Of a DNA stretch of 64,000 nt, positions 26,416 through 35,621 are shown piece after piece. The DNA lies in the NCBI GenBank assembly GCA_022447545.1, contig JAKVBI010000022.1:56932-120931 (forward strand), given 5' to 3'. The stretch's first letter is position 1. Every line of letters starts with the position of its first letter. A model generated the notes under the pieces. It saw only the letters and a program-made list of their open reading frames with translations, was not told the DNA's origin and searched no databases. The stretch is from Myxococcota bacterium. GTDB taxonomy: Bacteria > Myxococcota_A > UBA9160 > SMWR01. The position numbers and the translations under genes were made by a program.

Positions 26416-27969
26416 TTGAAGGACAAAGGGCCGCCGGAAGTCGATGCCGACCCGGTGCTGGAACTCGAACGGCGGCGCGCCGAACTGGCAGGCGATTTTC
26501 CGCGCATCGCCCTGTGCCTGTTCCAGTGGGGTGGGTCTGAGGTCCTGGGGACCATGCTGGCACGTATTCCCCCGGCTGTGGTGGCGTGTCTGCAGGAGGT
26601 GGTCGTGGTGCAAGAAGCCGCCACGAGCCTCTCGGCCGAAGCTTCCGAGGCGATTCATGCCAGGGGTCGCGCTCTCGGGTTGAAGTTGTCGATTCTCCGC
26701 CAGCCGCGCGACCACTCCTTCGGAGGTGCGCGAAAGGCGGCCTTCGAGTTTGCGACGGGGCGTGATTTCGACCACGTGATCACCATGCGGGGTGACGGGC
26801 TTCATCCACCTGAGGCCCTGCCCGGGCTTTTGAACGCCGCGCTGTCCGGCCCCCCGAGCTTGTGCGTCGCGGCGCGCGTTCACCGATTGCTGCACCGTCC
26901 ACCGGGGTTGCCCCTGGCCCGGATGGTCCTCCATCGCGTGGCAACTGGCCTCCAGAATCGGCTACTGGGACTCGGTCTCGAGGACTACCACTCGGGCTAT
27001 CGCATCTATCCCGTGCACGCGCTGCGTCGGATCCCGTTCCAATTGGACGCGAACGAACGTGTCTTCGACACGCAGATGGTGATCCAATGCCGCGCTCTCG
27101 GCCTGCCCATCAAGGAGGTCGATGTTCCTCCGAGCTGGCAGGAATACGCGAGCGGTGCACGGGGGCTGAGAGAGGTCCTGCTGGCTTGTGCTGAGGCCAT
27201 CGACTACCGCCTCCACCAGCTGCACGTCACGCGTCGCGGACGCTACTTCGTGGACCGGGGGGTGCACTACACCCTCAAGCAGAGCCCGACGGGCTCGCAT
27301 ATGCAGATCGTGGACGCCATCGAACCCGGCACTCGGGTACTCGATCTCGGATGTTCCCAGGGGCTGCTGGCCAGGCCTCTTCTCGAAAAGGGCGTCCGCG
27401 TCGTCGGGGTGGATAGTGCTCCCCCGGAAACCGCCGTGTTGGCCGACGAACTCGAGGCCTACCACGCCCGAGACCTCGAGGAGCCTCTGGATCTTCCGCT
27501 GGCACGGGAGTTCGACTACGTGGTGATCTCGGACGTGATCGAGCACCTGGGCAATCGCGTCCCCCTGCTTCGCGAAGCGCGGAAATATCTCAAAGCCGGG
27601 GGCCGATTGGTGATCTCGACCCCCAACGTGGCGCTTTGGTTCTACCGCCTCTCGTTGCTGGTGGGTCGCTTCGAGTACGGGGCCCGTGGAGTGCTCGACG
27701 AGACCCATGTCCACTTGTTCACCCGCGCAACCTTCCGGCGGGAGGTGGAGAAGGCGGGGTTCCATGTTCTGAGGGAGCGGCGCACGGCTCTGCCGTTCGA
27801 GGTCGTCTTCGAGTCCACTGGCCGCAGTCGCCTGATTCGAAACGCGGCAGACGTCTATCACGTCCTCGCTCGGGCCTGGCCCACGATGTTCGCCTATCAG
27901 ATCATCTTCGAAGCCGAGATCACGACCCTCGACGAAGACTCCATCGAGCACCCTTCCGAAGCGGGTTGA
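26416..27969 (+). CDS. GT2 glycosyltransferase fused to class I methyltransferase
   Basis: 517 residues from TTG 26416, which has GGGGAG five bases upstream. Residues about 28-245 are a GT2 domain of the polyprenyl-phosphate sugar synthase type: TMRGDGLHPPEALP (metal-binding region), LEDYHSGYRIYPV, ERVFDTQMVIQ. The N-terminal nucleotide motif, usually V-IPAYNE, is degenerate (IALCLFQWGGSE). Residues about 300-500 are a SAM methyltransferase with motif I VLDLGCSQG (308-316) and ISDVIEHLG. The fusion suggests that one protein both attaches and methylates a sugar, or serves one pathway. It stands alone on its strand, facing the oxygenase gene at 28012. Confidence 0.8.
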   Translation: MKDKGPPEVDADPVLELERRRAELAGDFPRIALCLFQWGGSEVLGTMLARIPPAVVACLQEVVVVQEAATSLSAEASEAIHARGRALGLKLSILRQPRDHSFGGARKAAFEFATGRDFDHVITMRGDGLHPPEALPGLLNAALSGPPSLCVAARVHRLLHRPPGLPLARMVLHRVATGLQNRLLGLGLEDYHSGYRIYPVHALRRIPFQLDANERVFDTQMVIQCRALGLPIKEVDVPPSWQEYASGARGLREVLLACAEAIDYRLHQLHVTRRGRYFVDRGVHYTLKQSPTGSHMQIVDAIEPGTRVLDLGCSQGLLARPLLEKGVRVVGVDSAPPETAVLADELEAYHARDLEEPLDLPLAREFDYVVISDVIEHLGNRVPLLREARKYLKAGGRLVISTPNVALWFYRLSLLVGRFEYGARGVLDETHVHLFTRATFRREVEKAGFHVLRERRTALPFEVVFESTGRSRLIRNAADVYHVLARAWPTMFAYQIIFEAEITTLDEDSIEHPSEAG

Positions 27970-27975
27970 ACCCGC
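27961..27975. terminator. small hairpin between convergent genes
   Basis: GCGGG-TTGAA-CCCGC spans the stop codon of the fusion gene (27969) and lies before the convergent gene ending at 28012. Five-bp stem, no T-run; it could serve both directions weakly. Confidence 0.3.
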
Positions 27976-28011
27976 AGAAACTCCCCAGCAGCGACCACGG
28001 TTTGCACGGGC

Positions 28012-28872
28012 TCAGAGGCGTTTGAGGAATCGGCTGATGATTCCGTCGGAGAGTTTCGTGTGCCTGCGGATGAAGGAGTAGAGGCGCAGGGCGGTTCGGT
28101 CTGCGGCCACGAGAAGGCGCTCGCGCAGGGACGATCCCGGAAGCGATCGGTAGTCGGTGGAGGTCAAGGGTTGAGCGCTCGCTTCCTGACGGAAGTAGTA
28201 GAGGGCGATGGATTTCCGCTCCACAGACTCGGGGCAGGCCAGAGGGGCCGGATGGCCGTGGAACGAATGGGCGGTGGTGTGGAACAGCACGCAGCGGTTG
28301 AACAGGGGCGGGATCTTGGTGACACAGTGTTCCAGGGTGGAGTCCCAAAACTCGAGGTCTCCGTTCCACTTTGGCTGCCAATCTTCGTTGAAGTACAGCA
28401 GGAGGTTGATCTGCCGGCTCCAGTCATGATGTTGGGTGTGGGAAAGAAAGTCTGCGTGAACGTTGAGGAAACCACCCCGGGGCACTTTGTGGAGGCCGGC
28501 GCCGTCGAGCTCCGGATCGGCCAACAGTTCGTCGAGTCCGGTCAGGCGTTGAACGAACTCGACGAAGGGGCGCGAAATGAGCGCGTCCACGAGGGCACGT
28601 GTTCGCGGTGGCATACCATCGAGGTGGGTCAGTGCCGTCTTGTCCTCGTTGTAGTGTCGATAGTGGTCCCAGCCATCGGAAGCCTGATCGAACTCCCGCG
28701 CGACCTCACGGGCAAATTCCCCGGGTAGAAAGTCATCCAAGACGACATGAGGGAACGGCAGCGCTTGGCTGAAGTCGTCTCGGTGACGATTCGCCAGTGT
28801 GTCGAGTTCGCGGTAGTTGAGGACGTCTTCGGCCAGCGGTTCGGCTCCCGCGTTCGTTCCGGCCCGGTTCAA
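28012..28872 (-). CDS. 2OG-Fe(II) oxygenase
   Basis: 286 residues; a TTG at 28872 is the only start codon I can find in frame. The double-stranded beta-helix iron site is clear: NVHADF (His139, Asp141), SFHG (His205 as distal ligand), and Arg219 in ERKSIALYYF for 2-oxoglutarate. Flanking text LLLYFNEDW and PKWNGDLEFWD is typical of prolyl-hydroxylase-like enzymes found in polysaccharide clusters. It probably hydroxylates or oxidises a sugar, lipid or protein in the cytoplasm using O2 and 2-oxoglutarate. Same strand as the flippase-like gene and a second, related oxygenase upstream. Confidence 0.85.
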   Translation of the reverse strand: MNRAGTNAGAEPLAEDVLNYRELDTLANRHRDDFSQALPFPHVVLDDFLPGEFAREVAREFDQASDGWDHYRHYNEDKTALTHLDGMPPRTRALVDALISRPFVEFVQRLTGLDELLADPELDGAGLHKVPRGGFLNVHADFLSHTQHHDWSRQINLLLYFNEDWQPKWNGDLEFWDSTLEHCVTKIPPLFNRCVLFHTTAHSFHGHPAPLACPESVERKSIALYYFRQEASAQPLTSTDYRSLPGSSLRERLLVAADRTALRLYSFIRRHTKLSDGIISRFLKRL

Positions 28873-28983
28873 GGCGCAGTTCGGAATCGCTCGGGTCGCG
28901 CTTTCGATCGAGCCCGGGCTTGCATCCCGTCGGTCGCTGGAGCGTAGTGAGGGGGATGAACCGGGGTCAAGGGTCGGCTGAGA

Positions 28984-30003
28984 TCAAAGAGCAGGGCGCC
29001 GCCCGCGGGCGAGTAGCGCGAGTCCGGCGAGGCCCCAGACGAGGTTTGCTGCGAGGATCGAGAGGGAGAGTGACAGTGCCACCTCCGGTCGCATTCCGGC
29101 GATTCCGAACAGCACGACGTACAGCGATTCCCGCACTCCCGTTCCGCCCAGACTGATGGGCAGAAGGCTGACCGCCATCACGAAGGGCACGATGACCGGA
29201 AACCAGAAGGCCGGCACGTGGGAGTCGAGAGGCATCGCGAGGGCCCAGACTCCGAGCACGGGAATGGCCTGGCACGCCAGGCTCAGAGCGAAGACCTCCC
29301 CCACGAGTCGGGGCCGGCTGGAGAGATGGGCCAGTGCCGTCAGCACGCGTTGGGTCTCCTGGCCCAGGCGCGGCGAGAGGCGACCGACTCCCTCGACCGC
29401 AGCCCGCGCCAGACGGCGGCCCAGGGGGTGGAAGCAGCCGATGGCGACTGCAAAAAGAGTCGCGCTGGCTGCGACGAGAGCCCAGGCCCATTGCGTTCCT
29501 GTTTCGCTGGCCGGGATGAAGGGGGCAGCCAGTAGACCCACGGAGCAAAGCGCGGCCAGGCCGAGCAGACGTTCAAGCACCAGGCTTCCGAAGACCTCTG
29601 CGCCCCGGCCGCTGTCGCGGCGGGCGTCGGCGAACCGGTAGGCGTCGCCCACCACCGCCGAGGGCAGCGCCAGGCCCATGAAGTTCGCGATCAGGTATGC
29701 CCGGAACACAACGGGCCACCGCCCGGCCAGATCCGCAGCCTGAAGGAGCACCGTGAATCGCACAGCGGCCAGCGCCGTTGCGATCAGGTATGCGCTGCTG
29801 CCCAGTGCGAACCACGCCAAGGACGTGGGCAGGGGCGCCGACCAGGCGCCGAGCAGGGAGGGCAGCAAAGCTCGCCCGTCGCCCGGAAGCGCCAGACGGA
29901 TGGCGAGACCGAGGAATCCGACGCTGATGGCCAGGCGCGCAACGGTTTTGACGAGGGTCCGACGTCGATTCGCCGCTCCTCGATCGGTGTTGGACTCGCT
30001 CAA
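28984..30003 (-). CDS. LPG-synthase-TM / flippase-like membrane protein
   Basis: 339 residues from TTG 30003, nine bases after the preceding stop. About eight helices with family features: the Arg-containing motif SSAYLIATALAAVRFTVLL, FMGLALPSAVVGDAYRFADARR, FGSLVLERLLGL, and SLLPISLGGTGVRESLYVVLF. These mark the UPF0104/LPG_synthase_TM family (AglD-like), whose members are thought to move or modify polyprenyl-linked sugars or lipids. Sandwiched between two 2OG oxygenases in one transcript, it likely handles the same lipid-linked glycan. Confidence 0.8.
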   Translation of the reverse strand: MSESNTDRGAANRRRTLVKTVARLAISVGFLGLAIRLALPGDGRALLPSLLGAWSAPLPTSLAWFALGSSAYLIATALAAVRFTVLLQAADLAGRWPVVFRAYLIANFMGLALPSAVVGDAYRFADARRDSGRGAEVFGSLVLERLLGLAALCSVGLLAAPFIPASETGTQWAWALVAASATLFAVAIGCFHPLGRRLARAAVEGVGRLSPRLGQETQRVLTALAHLSSRPRLVGEVFALSLACQAIPVLGVWALAMPLDSHVPAFWFPVIVPFVMAVSLLPISLGGTGVRESLYVVLFGIAGMRPEVALSLSLSILAANLVWGLAGLALLARGRRPAL

Positions 30004-30012
30004 GTCGTGCCG

Positions 30013-30927
30013 TCAGGCGGGCGGCTGGCGCTTGGAGTCACGCCGCTGCGCTTTGAGGTGTTCCTGCACTGCCCGGAGCCCGAAGTCGGGATTGAGCAGG
30101 TGCGCCAACATGGAGAACGCACGTGAGAATTTCATGCAGGTCCGGTAGGCGCCCACGCGAACTCTGGCGGGGATTGAGGTGCGGGCATGAGTCCGCCAGT
30201 GGGTGCTGTGATCACCGGCGAAATCGGCTGTCGGAGCGCTGGTGTAGTAGTAGAGCGCGATGGATCGGCGCGGTGCATTGCCAACATTCGGGTTGACCCC
30301 GTGTACGGAATGATCGCTGGTGTTGAAGATCGCGCAGGTTCCCCATTCGGGCGTGACTTCGACGCTCGGATGGGGATCGTCCTGGCGATGGAGGGTGAGT
30401 TGTCCCCCGGCTCCAGGGGTCCAGTCGGGGTTGAGGAAGACCAGTGCGTTGACTCGTCGGTACAGGCCCAGCGCCTCGTGAACGTGGAAGTCCGTGTGGG
30501 GTCTCAGGTGGCCGCCAGGACCGGTGACGTGAAGCCCGCCGCCCTCCAGGTGGGGATCCGGAAGCAATTTGGGGATGCCGGTGACTCGCTCGAGGAAGCG
30601 CAGAAACGGTGCGGCGCACAATTCCTCGATGAGTTCCCGCCAGGGGCTTGGGATGACGCGAAGGTCCCGGCAGGTGGCCTTGCCGGTCTGATAGCCGTCG
30701 GAGAAGCGCTGCCAGTGGGGCCAGGACGCGTCGGGGAACTCGCGTGCGCGGGTGGGGTCGAGGCGGATGGCGTCGCGGAGGACGAGGTGGGGAAACGGTT
30801 CGGCGGACTGGTAGCGCTCGGCGAGTGTCGGGACTTGGGACTCGAGGGCCTCGAGTGCCAGGAACTCCGGGCGTGCTGGGCTCCCGGGGGAAGGGGGCTC
30901 GGTTTCGTCTCCGCCGGCCATCGCCAC
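30013..30927 (-). CDS. 2OG-Fe(II) oxygenase (second copy type)
   Basis: 304 residues from GTG 30927; TAGACT lies six nt upstream, so this start is preferred over ATG 30921. Iron ligands HTDF (His144, Asp146) and His209 in SDHSVHG, co-substrate Arg in RRSIALYYY. ALVFLNPDWTPGAGGQLTLH parallels the other oxygenase (LLLYFNEDW). Overall identity between the two is low outside these motifs, so they likely act on different positions or substrates. First gene of the run 30927 to 28012. Confidence 0.85.
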   Translation of the reverse strand: MAMAGGDETEPPSPGSPARPEFLALEALESQVPTLAERYQSAEPFPHLVLRDAIRLDPTRAREFPDASWPHWQRFSDGYQTGKATCRDLRVIPSPWRELIEELCAAPFLRFLERVTGIPKLLPDPHLEGGGLHVTGPGGHLRPHTDFHVHEALGLYRRVNALVFLNPDWTPGAGGQLTLHRQDDPHPSVEVTPEWGTCAIFNTSDHSVHGVNPNVGNAPRRSIALYYYTSAPTADFAGDHSTHWRTHARTSIPARVRVGAYRTCMKFSRAFSMLAHLLNPDFGLRAVQEHLKAQRRDSKRQPPA

Positions 30928-30933
30928 GGGAGG

Positions 30934-30939
30934 AGTCTA
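30934..30939 (-). promoter_or_regulatory. -10-like TAGACT, six nt before GTG 30927
   Basis: TAnnnT box at leaderless spacing for the oxygenase-flippase-oxygenase transcript. Confidence 0.4.
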
Positions 30940-31014
30940 CCGAACGAGTCTCTGCGGCGCTGACGAGGGCGGGATGAGATTTCGCTTCCGGGCGGCGCGA
31001 ATGGCCGGGCGTGA

Positions 31015-31020
31015 TAGTCT
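31015..31020 (+). promoter_or_regulatory. -10-like TAGTCT, six nt before GTG 31027
   Basis: The context TGATAGTCT gives an extended -10 flavour. It is divergent from the box at 30934, with both start codons within 100 bp. Confidence 0.4.
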
Positions 31021-31026
31021 CAACGC

Positions 31027-32805
31027 GTGTCGCGCGTACACGGAGGCGAGCCCCCCGCACTCCTGCGACCGGTCGTGTTCGGCCCGCTGTTGCTCCTGTC
31101 CGCCCTCGGGCTGAGTGCGTGGATGCACGACTATCGCCTGCCGGCCAGCGATGAAGGTGCGCTGCTGACCCAGGCGTCGAAGATCCTGCGCGGCGCCATC
31201 TACTACCGCGACCTTGACGCCTACCCGTTTCCAGGGGCCACCTACGCGCTGGCCGCGGCCATGCGTGTGTTCGGCCTCCATCTCGACGTGGCGCGTGGGC
31301 TGGCGTCGGGGGTGTTCTGCACGATCGTGCTGTCGGTCTACGCCATGGCTCTTCGTCTGGTCGGGCCCTCCCGGGCGGCGGTGATCGGCATCTTGCTGTT
31401 GTCGTTCAAGTTTCTCGCCTGGCCCTCGCTGACGGGTTTCTTCTACTGGGATTTTTCGTTCGGCTCCGCCTGCGTCGCCGTGGCGTTGTTGCTCCGTCAG
31501 CGCGAGGCTTCGCAGCCGTGGGGTCTGGTGGCCGCGGGGATGGCCTGCGGCGTGGCGTTCGCGTCGAAGCAGAGTCTCGGGATCTATCTGGCCGCTGCGG
31601 CCGTGGCGACACTCGCGTTTCCGAATTGGTTGCGTGGTGGACCGGTTCGTTCGGGGAGTGCAGGGCGGCGGGATGCGGCGCTGTTCTGTGGGGGGATGGC
31701 GCTGCTGCTGGTGCCCATGCTCGGCTACTTCGCATGGCACGGTGTGCTGTGGCAGATGCTCTACAGCGGACTCGTGAGGCCCTTTGTCTCGTATCTGCCG
31801 ACCAGTGGTCTGTCCTTTTCCACGATGCTGCGCTGGTGGGAGTTGGGTTCCTTCCAGGGGGTGCCGGGGTTGCCGTATCACATCGAACCCGTCTGGACTC
31901 TCCTGATGGACGAGCGTCTCCCGTCGCGGGGCTGGTACCCGGTCTACTGGTTTCTTTCCGAGGCCTTCAGTCGCGCCCTTTATTCGAGTGTCGTGATTGC
32001 CTTCGTGTGGGCCGGCATGCGCTGGTTTCGGGCGGTACGCGCGGGTCGTCTGGAGGAAGAGGGAGACCTGCCGACGTTTGCGCTGCTGAGCTTTGCGGTC
32101 TTTCTCTCGGCGCTGCCTCGGGCCGATTATCCCCACGTGATCAGCGTGTACCCACTGGTTTTGGTCTTGTTGTTCGCACTTTGGGGAGTGCGGTTTCGAG
32201 AGGGTCGCGGTGGGCGGGGGCGGACCTGGTGGCTGCGCCTGGAGGCGGGGTGCGCGGTGGCGCTGTTGGTTGCAAGCATCGGGCTTTCGGCTCGGCAGTT
32301 CTCCTTCATGACCCACACCCTCCACTTCGAGACGGCCGACATGCGAGTGGCTCCGCGCTACGCCTGGGTCGATTCGGTGGTTCGCTACGTCGATGAAGTG
32401 GTTCCAGAAGACGGACGTCTGCTCGTATTCGGTCACGAGGCGTTCTACTACTTCTTGACTCAGCGCTTCTACCCGTGGCCCTTTGCGCAGCTCTATCCCG
32501 GTCAGGCGGGGAGCGACAGTGGGGTGAGTTTGGGCAAATTGTTGGAGGAGGACCCTCCGAACCTCGTGCTTCGCGGCATGATTCGGTTCCCCGGAATGCC
32601 CTATCTGCCCGATTACGCCCCCGTCCTCTACAGCGTTCTGGAGGCGAATTACACACGGGACAAACGGGTCTTCGAGCGCTTTCCTCCCGAGTTCGGGCGA
32701 CCCCCGCGGCAGAAGGCGTTGACGGTGCTCAAGCCGCGGCGCTTCCTGCAGGAAGCGTTGGATGCCCGGCAGCGGTCTGGCCCTGGGCAAAGCGGGGTAC
32801 ACTGA
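31027..32805 (+). CDS. GT39-like polytopic membrane protein
   Basis: 592 residues from GTG 31027. The first outward loop reads LPASDEGALLTQASKILRG, then YYRDLDAYPFPGATY: the D-E-G and Y-D-PG motifs of bacterial GT39-like proteins that resemble PMT enzymes. About eleven helices. The periplasmic C-terminus contains VFGHEAFYYFLTQRFYPW. It leads a plus-strand run with a GT2 and a methyltransferase, so it may use the lipid-linked sugar made by that GT2. The gap 32806-32972 (167 bp) holds no gene that I can support. Confidence 0.8.
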   Translation: MSRVHGGEPPALLRPVVFGPLLLLSALGLSAWMHDYRLPASDEGALLTQASKILRGAIYYRDLDAYPFPGATYALAAAMRVFGLHLDVARGLASGVFCTIVLSVYAMALRLVGPSRAAVIGILLLSFKFLAWPSLTGFFYWDFSFGSACVAVALLLRQREASQPWGLVAAGMACGVAFASKQSLGIYLAAAAVATLAFPNWLRGGPVRSGSAGRRDAALFCGGMALLLVPMLGYFAWHGVLWQMLYSGLVRPFVSYLPTSGLSFSTMLRWWELGSFQGVPGLPYHIEPVWTLLMDERLPSRGWYPVYWFLSEAFSRALYSSVVIAFVWAGMRWFRAVRAGRLEEEGDLPTFALLSFAVFLSALPRADYPHVISVYPLVLVLLFALWGVRFREGRGGRGRTWWLRLEAGCAVALLVASIGLSARQFSFMTHTLHFETADMRVAPRYAWVDSVVRYVDEVVPEDGRLLVFGHEAFYYFLTQRFYPWPFAQLYPGQAGSDSGVSLGKLLEEDPPNLVLRGMIRFPGMPYLPDYAPVLYSVLEANYTRDKRVFERFPPEFGRPPRQKALTVLKPRRFLQEALDARQRSGPGQSGVH

Positions 32806-32972
32806 TCGACGACTCGCGGCCGACGGGCTCACGGTCTGGCCGGCGATCGCCGAAGAGAGGGTTCGGGCCCACAGCGTGGGAGAGAAATTGTGAGACGTAC
32901 CACCCACCTCCTGTACCCGGATTCGAACTCCGATGGCCCGGGTCGATCTCTGCTTGGTTGGTCGGGGGCAGC

Positions 32973-33854
32973 GTGAGCGAGTCGGGACACCTTCTGCTGT
33001 CCATCGTGATTCCGGCCCACAACGAGGCGGAGAACCTGCCTCCCACCGTGGAGGCCCTGACCCGCACCCTGGGGGCGGAGTCGATCCCCTACGAGGTCAT
33101 CCTCGTCAATGACAACAGCACCGATGAGACGGGTCGGGTGGCTGAAGGGCTCGCAGTTCGGGATCCCGCGGTCCGGGTGATCACGAGGACCAAGCTGGGG
33201 GGCTTCGGTCGAGCGGTCCGCAGTGGGCTCGAAGCCTTTCGCGGGGATGCCGTCGCCGTGGTGATGGCCGATAGCTCGGACGACCCCAAGGATGTGGTCC
33301 GCTATTACCGCAAGATCGAAGAGGGCTACGACTGTGTGTTCGGCTCACGCTTTCGAGGTGAGAGCGAGGTGGTCAATTATCCGCGGGGTAAGTTGATCGT
33401 GAATCGCATCGTGAACCGGATGATCCAACTGTTGTTCTGGTGCCGGTTCAACGATCTGACCAATGCGTTCAAGATCTATCGGCGGGAGGTGGTGCTGCAA
33501 TGCGGACCGTATTCGTCCAGCCACTTCAATCTCACCATCGAGATGTCCCTGTCGGCGCTGATCCGCCGCTACCACATTGCTGAGATCCCCATTCGCTGGT
33601 ACGGAAGGACCTGGGGGGCTTCGAACCTGAGTATTGTCGCCATGGGGCGACGCTATCTCAGTACTTTGTTGAAGGTGTTCTTCGAGCGAGTTCTGATTTC
33701 CGATGACATTCTCGAGGAGCGCCTGGCCGAACGTGCCCTCACGGCAGATCGTCTGGCTCAGTTTGAAACGCGTCTCACGTCCGTGGAGAGCGACCTGGTC
33801 GGTTTGCGCGAATCAGTTCCTCCGGGGGATCCCGAGTACGGGGACAGTCGGTGA
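32973..33854 (+). CDS. GT2 polyprenyl-phosphate glycosyltransferase
   Basis: 293 residues from GTG 32973; the frame is open much further upstream but reads as non-coding there, and GGGGG precedes this GTG. Classic DPM1-like GT2: SIVIPAHNEAENLPPT (nucleotide site), ILVNDNSTDET, GFGRAVRSGLEAFRGD, ADSSDDP (metal), VFGSRF. The last 50 residues form an amphipathic, coiled-coil-like tail (LAERALTADRLAQFETRL). No membrane helices, so it probably works at the inner face, making a polyprenyl-phosphate sugar for the GT-C enzymes around it. Overlaps the next gene as GTGA. Confidence 0.85.
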   Translation: MSESGHLLLSIVIPAHNEAENLPPTVEALTRTLGAESIPYEVILVNDNSTDETGRVAEGLAVRDPAVRVITRTKLGGFGRAVRSGLEAFRGDAVAVVMADSSDDPKDVVRYYRKIEEGYDCVFGSRFRGESEVVNYPRGKLIVNRIVNRMIQLLFWCRFNDLTNAFKIYRREVVLQCGPYSSSHFNLTIEMSLSALIRRYHIAEIPIRWYGRTWGASNLSIVAMGRRYLSTLLKVFFERVLISDDILEERLAERALTADRLAQFETRLTSVESDLVGLRESVPPGDPEYGDSR

Positions 33855-34549
33855 GCGAACCGGTCGACGCGAGAGAGCGGGTCGATGCCATCTACGCGCA
33901 GCGCTTCCCGGACGAAGATCCTGGCCACGCCCGATGGCGTCGGGACCTCTGGAAGGTGCTGGTGGATGACTTCTTTTCGCATTGGATCCCCGCAGATGCT
34001 TGTGTGCTCGACTATGGGTGCGGGACGGGCGAATTCATTAATGCAGTGGAGGCCCGCCGACGCATCGGGGTGGATTTGCGCTCGGTGTCGCGTGGCGCAC
34101 TGGACAAGGAGGTGGAGTTCTCAGAGTCCAGGGGGGTGTCGATGCCGGGGGTGGGAGATGGCGAGGCCGATGTGGTCTTCTGTTCGAATCTGCTCGAACA
34201 CCTTCCCGACCGGGAAACCGTGACGAGTCTGTTGCGGGAGTTCTTCCGGGTCTTGGGACCCGAGGGGCGGCTCCTGCTGTTGGGGCCGAATCTCCGCTAT
34301 ACGCGAGAGGCCTATTGGGATTTTTTTGATCACATCCTGCCGTTTACCCACCATACGGTGGCCGAGGCACTCGCGACCGCGGATCTCGAGGTCGAAGAAT
34401 CGATCCCGCGCTTTCTGCCTTATACCACTGTCGGTGCGCGCCAGACCCCGCTTCCCCTGGTGCGCCTCTATCTCAAACTGCCATTGGCGTGGAGGGTGAT
34501 GGGGGCGCAGTTCTTCTTCGTGGCGCGGCGGGCTCCGGTCCGGGGTTGA
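33851..34549 (+). CDS. class I SAM-dependent methyltransferase
   Basis: 232 residues from GTG 33851, coupled to the GT2 gene by a GTGA overlap. SAM motif I is VLDYGCGTGEF (near residue 52-62), then IGVDLR, ADVVFCSNLLEHLPD and LLLLGPNLRYTREAYWDFFDH. The last block resembles methyltransferases of the UbiE/Coq5 type that act on sugars or lipids in glycan clusters. The coupling suggests methylation of the glycan built with the upstream GT2. Confidence 0.85.
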   Translation: MSEPVDARERVDAIYAQRFPDEDPGHARWRRDLWKVLVDDFFSHWIPADACVLDYGCGTGEFINAVEARRRIGVDLRSVSRGALDKEVEFSESRGVSMPGVGDGEADVVFCSNLLEHLPDRETVTSLLREFFRVLGPEGRLLLLGPNLRYTREAYWDFFDHILPFTHHTVAEALATADLEVEESIPRFLPYTTVGARQTPLPLVRLYLKLPLAWRVMGAQFFFVARRAPVRG

Positions 34550-34556
34550 GGAAGGC

Positions 34557-35621
34557 TCAGGAATCCCGGGTCTGCAGTTCTTCGTAGATTTCTCGCAAGA
34601 TGGCTTCGACGTCATACTCGTGCCGCCAGTCGGGAAAGTGTGCCTGGAACTTGCGCACGTCGCTGATCCACCAGATGTGGTCGCCAGCGCGGTTCTGTTC
34701 TTCGTAGCTCCAGCGCATGGGACGCCCCGTGAGTTGTTCGGCCATGGTGATGGCTTCGCGCATGGAACAGTTCGAGTGGCGGGCGCCACCCATGTTGTAG
34801 ACCTCGCCGGCGCGTGGAGATTGGAAGAAATGCCAGAAGGCTCGGACGAGGTCCCTGGAGTGGAGGTTGTCTCTCACCTGCTTGCCCCCGTATCCGATCA
34901 CCGTGTAGGGGGTGTCGTCCACCGCACACTTGACCAAGTAGGCGAGAAATCCGTGAAGTTGGGCGCCGGAATGGCCGGGACCCGTGAGGCAGCCGCCTCG
35001 GAAGGTCCCTGTGTGAAGGCCGAAGTAGCGGCCGTACTCCTGAACCATCAGATCCGAGGCGACCTTGGAGACGCCGAACAGGCTGTGCATGCTGGAGTCG
35101 AGACTCATGGTCTCGTCGATTCCATGGGGGCCGTAGGGATGGCTGTCGGGTAGTTCCCAACGGGTCTCTTGTTCCACCAGCGGAAGTTGGTTGGGGGTGT
35201 CGCCGTAGACCTTGTTGGTACTCGTGAAGATGAAGACGGCATCTGGGGAGTAGTTCCGAGTCGCCTCGAGGAGGTTCAGGGTGCCGTTGGCGTTGACGGT
35301 GAAATCAGTCTTCGGTTCACGCGCTGCCCAGTCATGAGAGGGCTGGGCTGCGGTGTGGACGATCAGGGAGATGTCACGGCCGTAGCGCGCGAACAGGGCG
35401 TCGATGCCGGATTCGTCGCGGATGTCGAGGGACTCGTGGCGGTAGCGGTGTAGGTTGCGCTCGAGTTGTTTGCGACTCCAGTCGGTACTCGCTTCGTCCC
35501 CGAAGAAGGTCCGACGCATGTCGTTGTCGACGCCCACGATCTCGAGGCCCTGCTCGTCGAGGTAGCGGCAGGATTCGGCTCCAATGAGGCCCGCGGAACC
35601 GGTGACGATGGCAAGACTCAC
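34557..35621 (-). CDS. CDP-paratose 2-epimerase-like NAD-dependent epimerase
   Basis: 354 residues from GTG 35621, overlapping the upstream stop as GTGA. Rossmann motif [10 protein letters not shown] (G8, G11, G14). The blocks [40 protein letters not shown] and [13 protein letters not shown] match the tyvelose (CDP-paratose 2-) epimerase family closely. The YxxxK dyad of SDR enzymes reads F182-G-V-S-K186 here. It would invert C2 of a CDP-linked deoxysugar; with no paratose-synthesis genes in view, another NDP-sugar is possible. Works with the coupled upstream epimerase. Confidence 0.8.
   Translation of the reverse strand: MSLAIVTGSAGLIGAESCRYLDEQGLEIVGVDNDMRRTFFGDEASTDWSRKQLERNLHRYRHESLDIRDESGIDALFARYGRDISLIVHTAAQPSHDWAAREPKTDFTVNANGTLNLLEATRNYSPDAVFIFTSTNKVYGDTPNQLPLVEQETRWELPDSHPYGPHGIDETMSLDSSMHSLFGVSKVASDLMVQEYGRYFGLHTGTFRGGCLTGPGHSGAQLHGFLAYLVKCAVDDTPYTVIGYGGKQVRDNLHSRDLVRAFWHFFQSPRAGEVYNMGGARHSNCSMREAITMAEQLTGRPMRWSYEEQNRAGDHIWWISDVRKFQAHFPDWRHEYDVEAILREIYEELQTRDS

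Noticed and set aside
32798-32803. TACACT as a leaderless promoter for the GT2 gene
   Set aside because: No start codon follows at 6-8 nt and the GT2 start is 170 bp away.
32926-32948. tRNA T-arm-like sequence on the minus strand (GGAGTTCGAATCCGG)
   Set aside because: The TTCGAAT loop is present but the five-base T-stem does not pair properly, and no acceptor, D or anticodon arm can be folded around it.
32475-32972. N-terminal extension of the GT2 gene
   Set aside because: It overlaps the end of the GT39-like gene out of frame and reads as random Arg/Gly/Ser; GTG 32973 starts a normal GT2 N-terminus.
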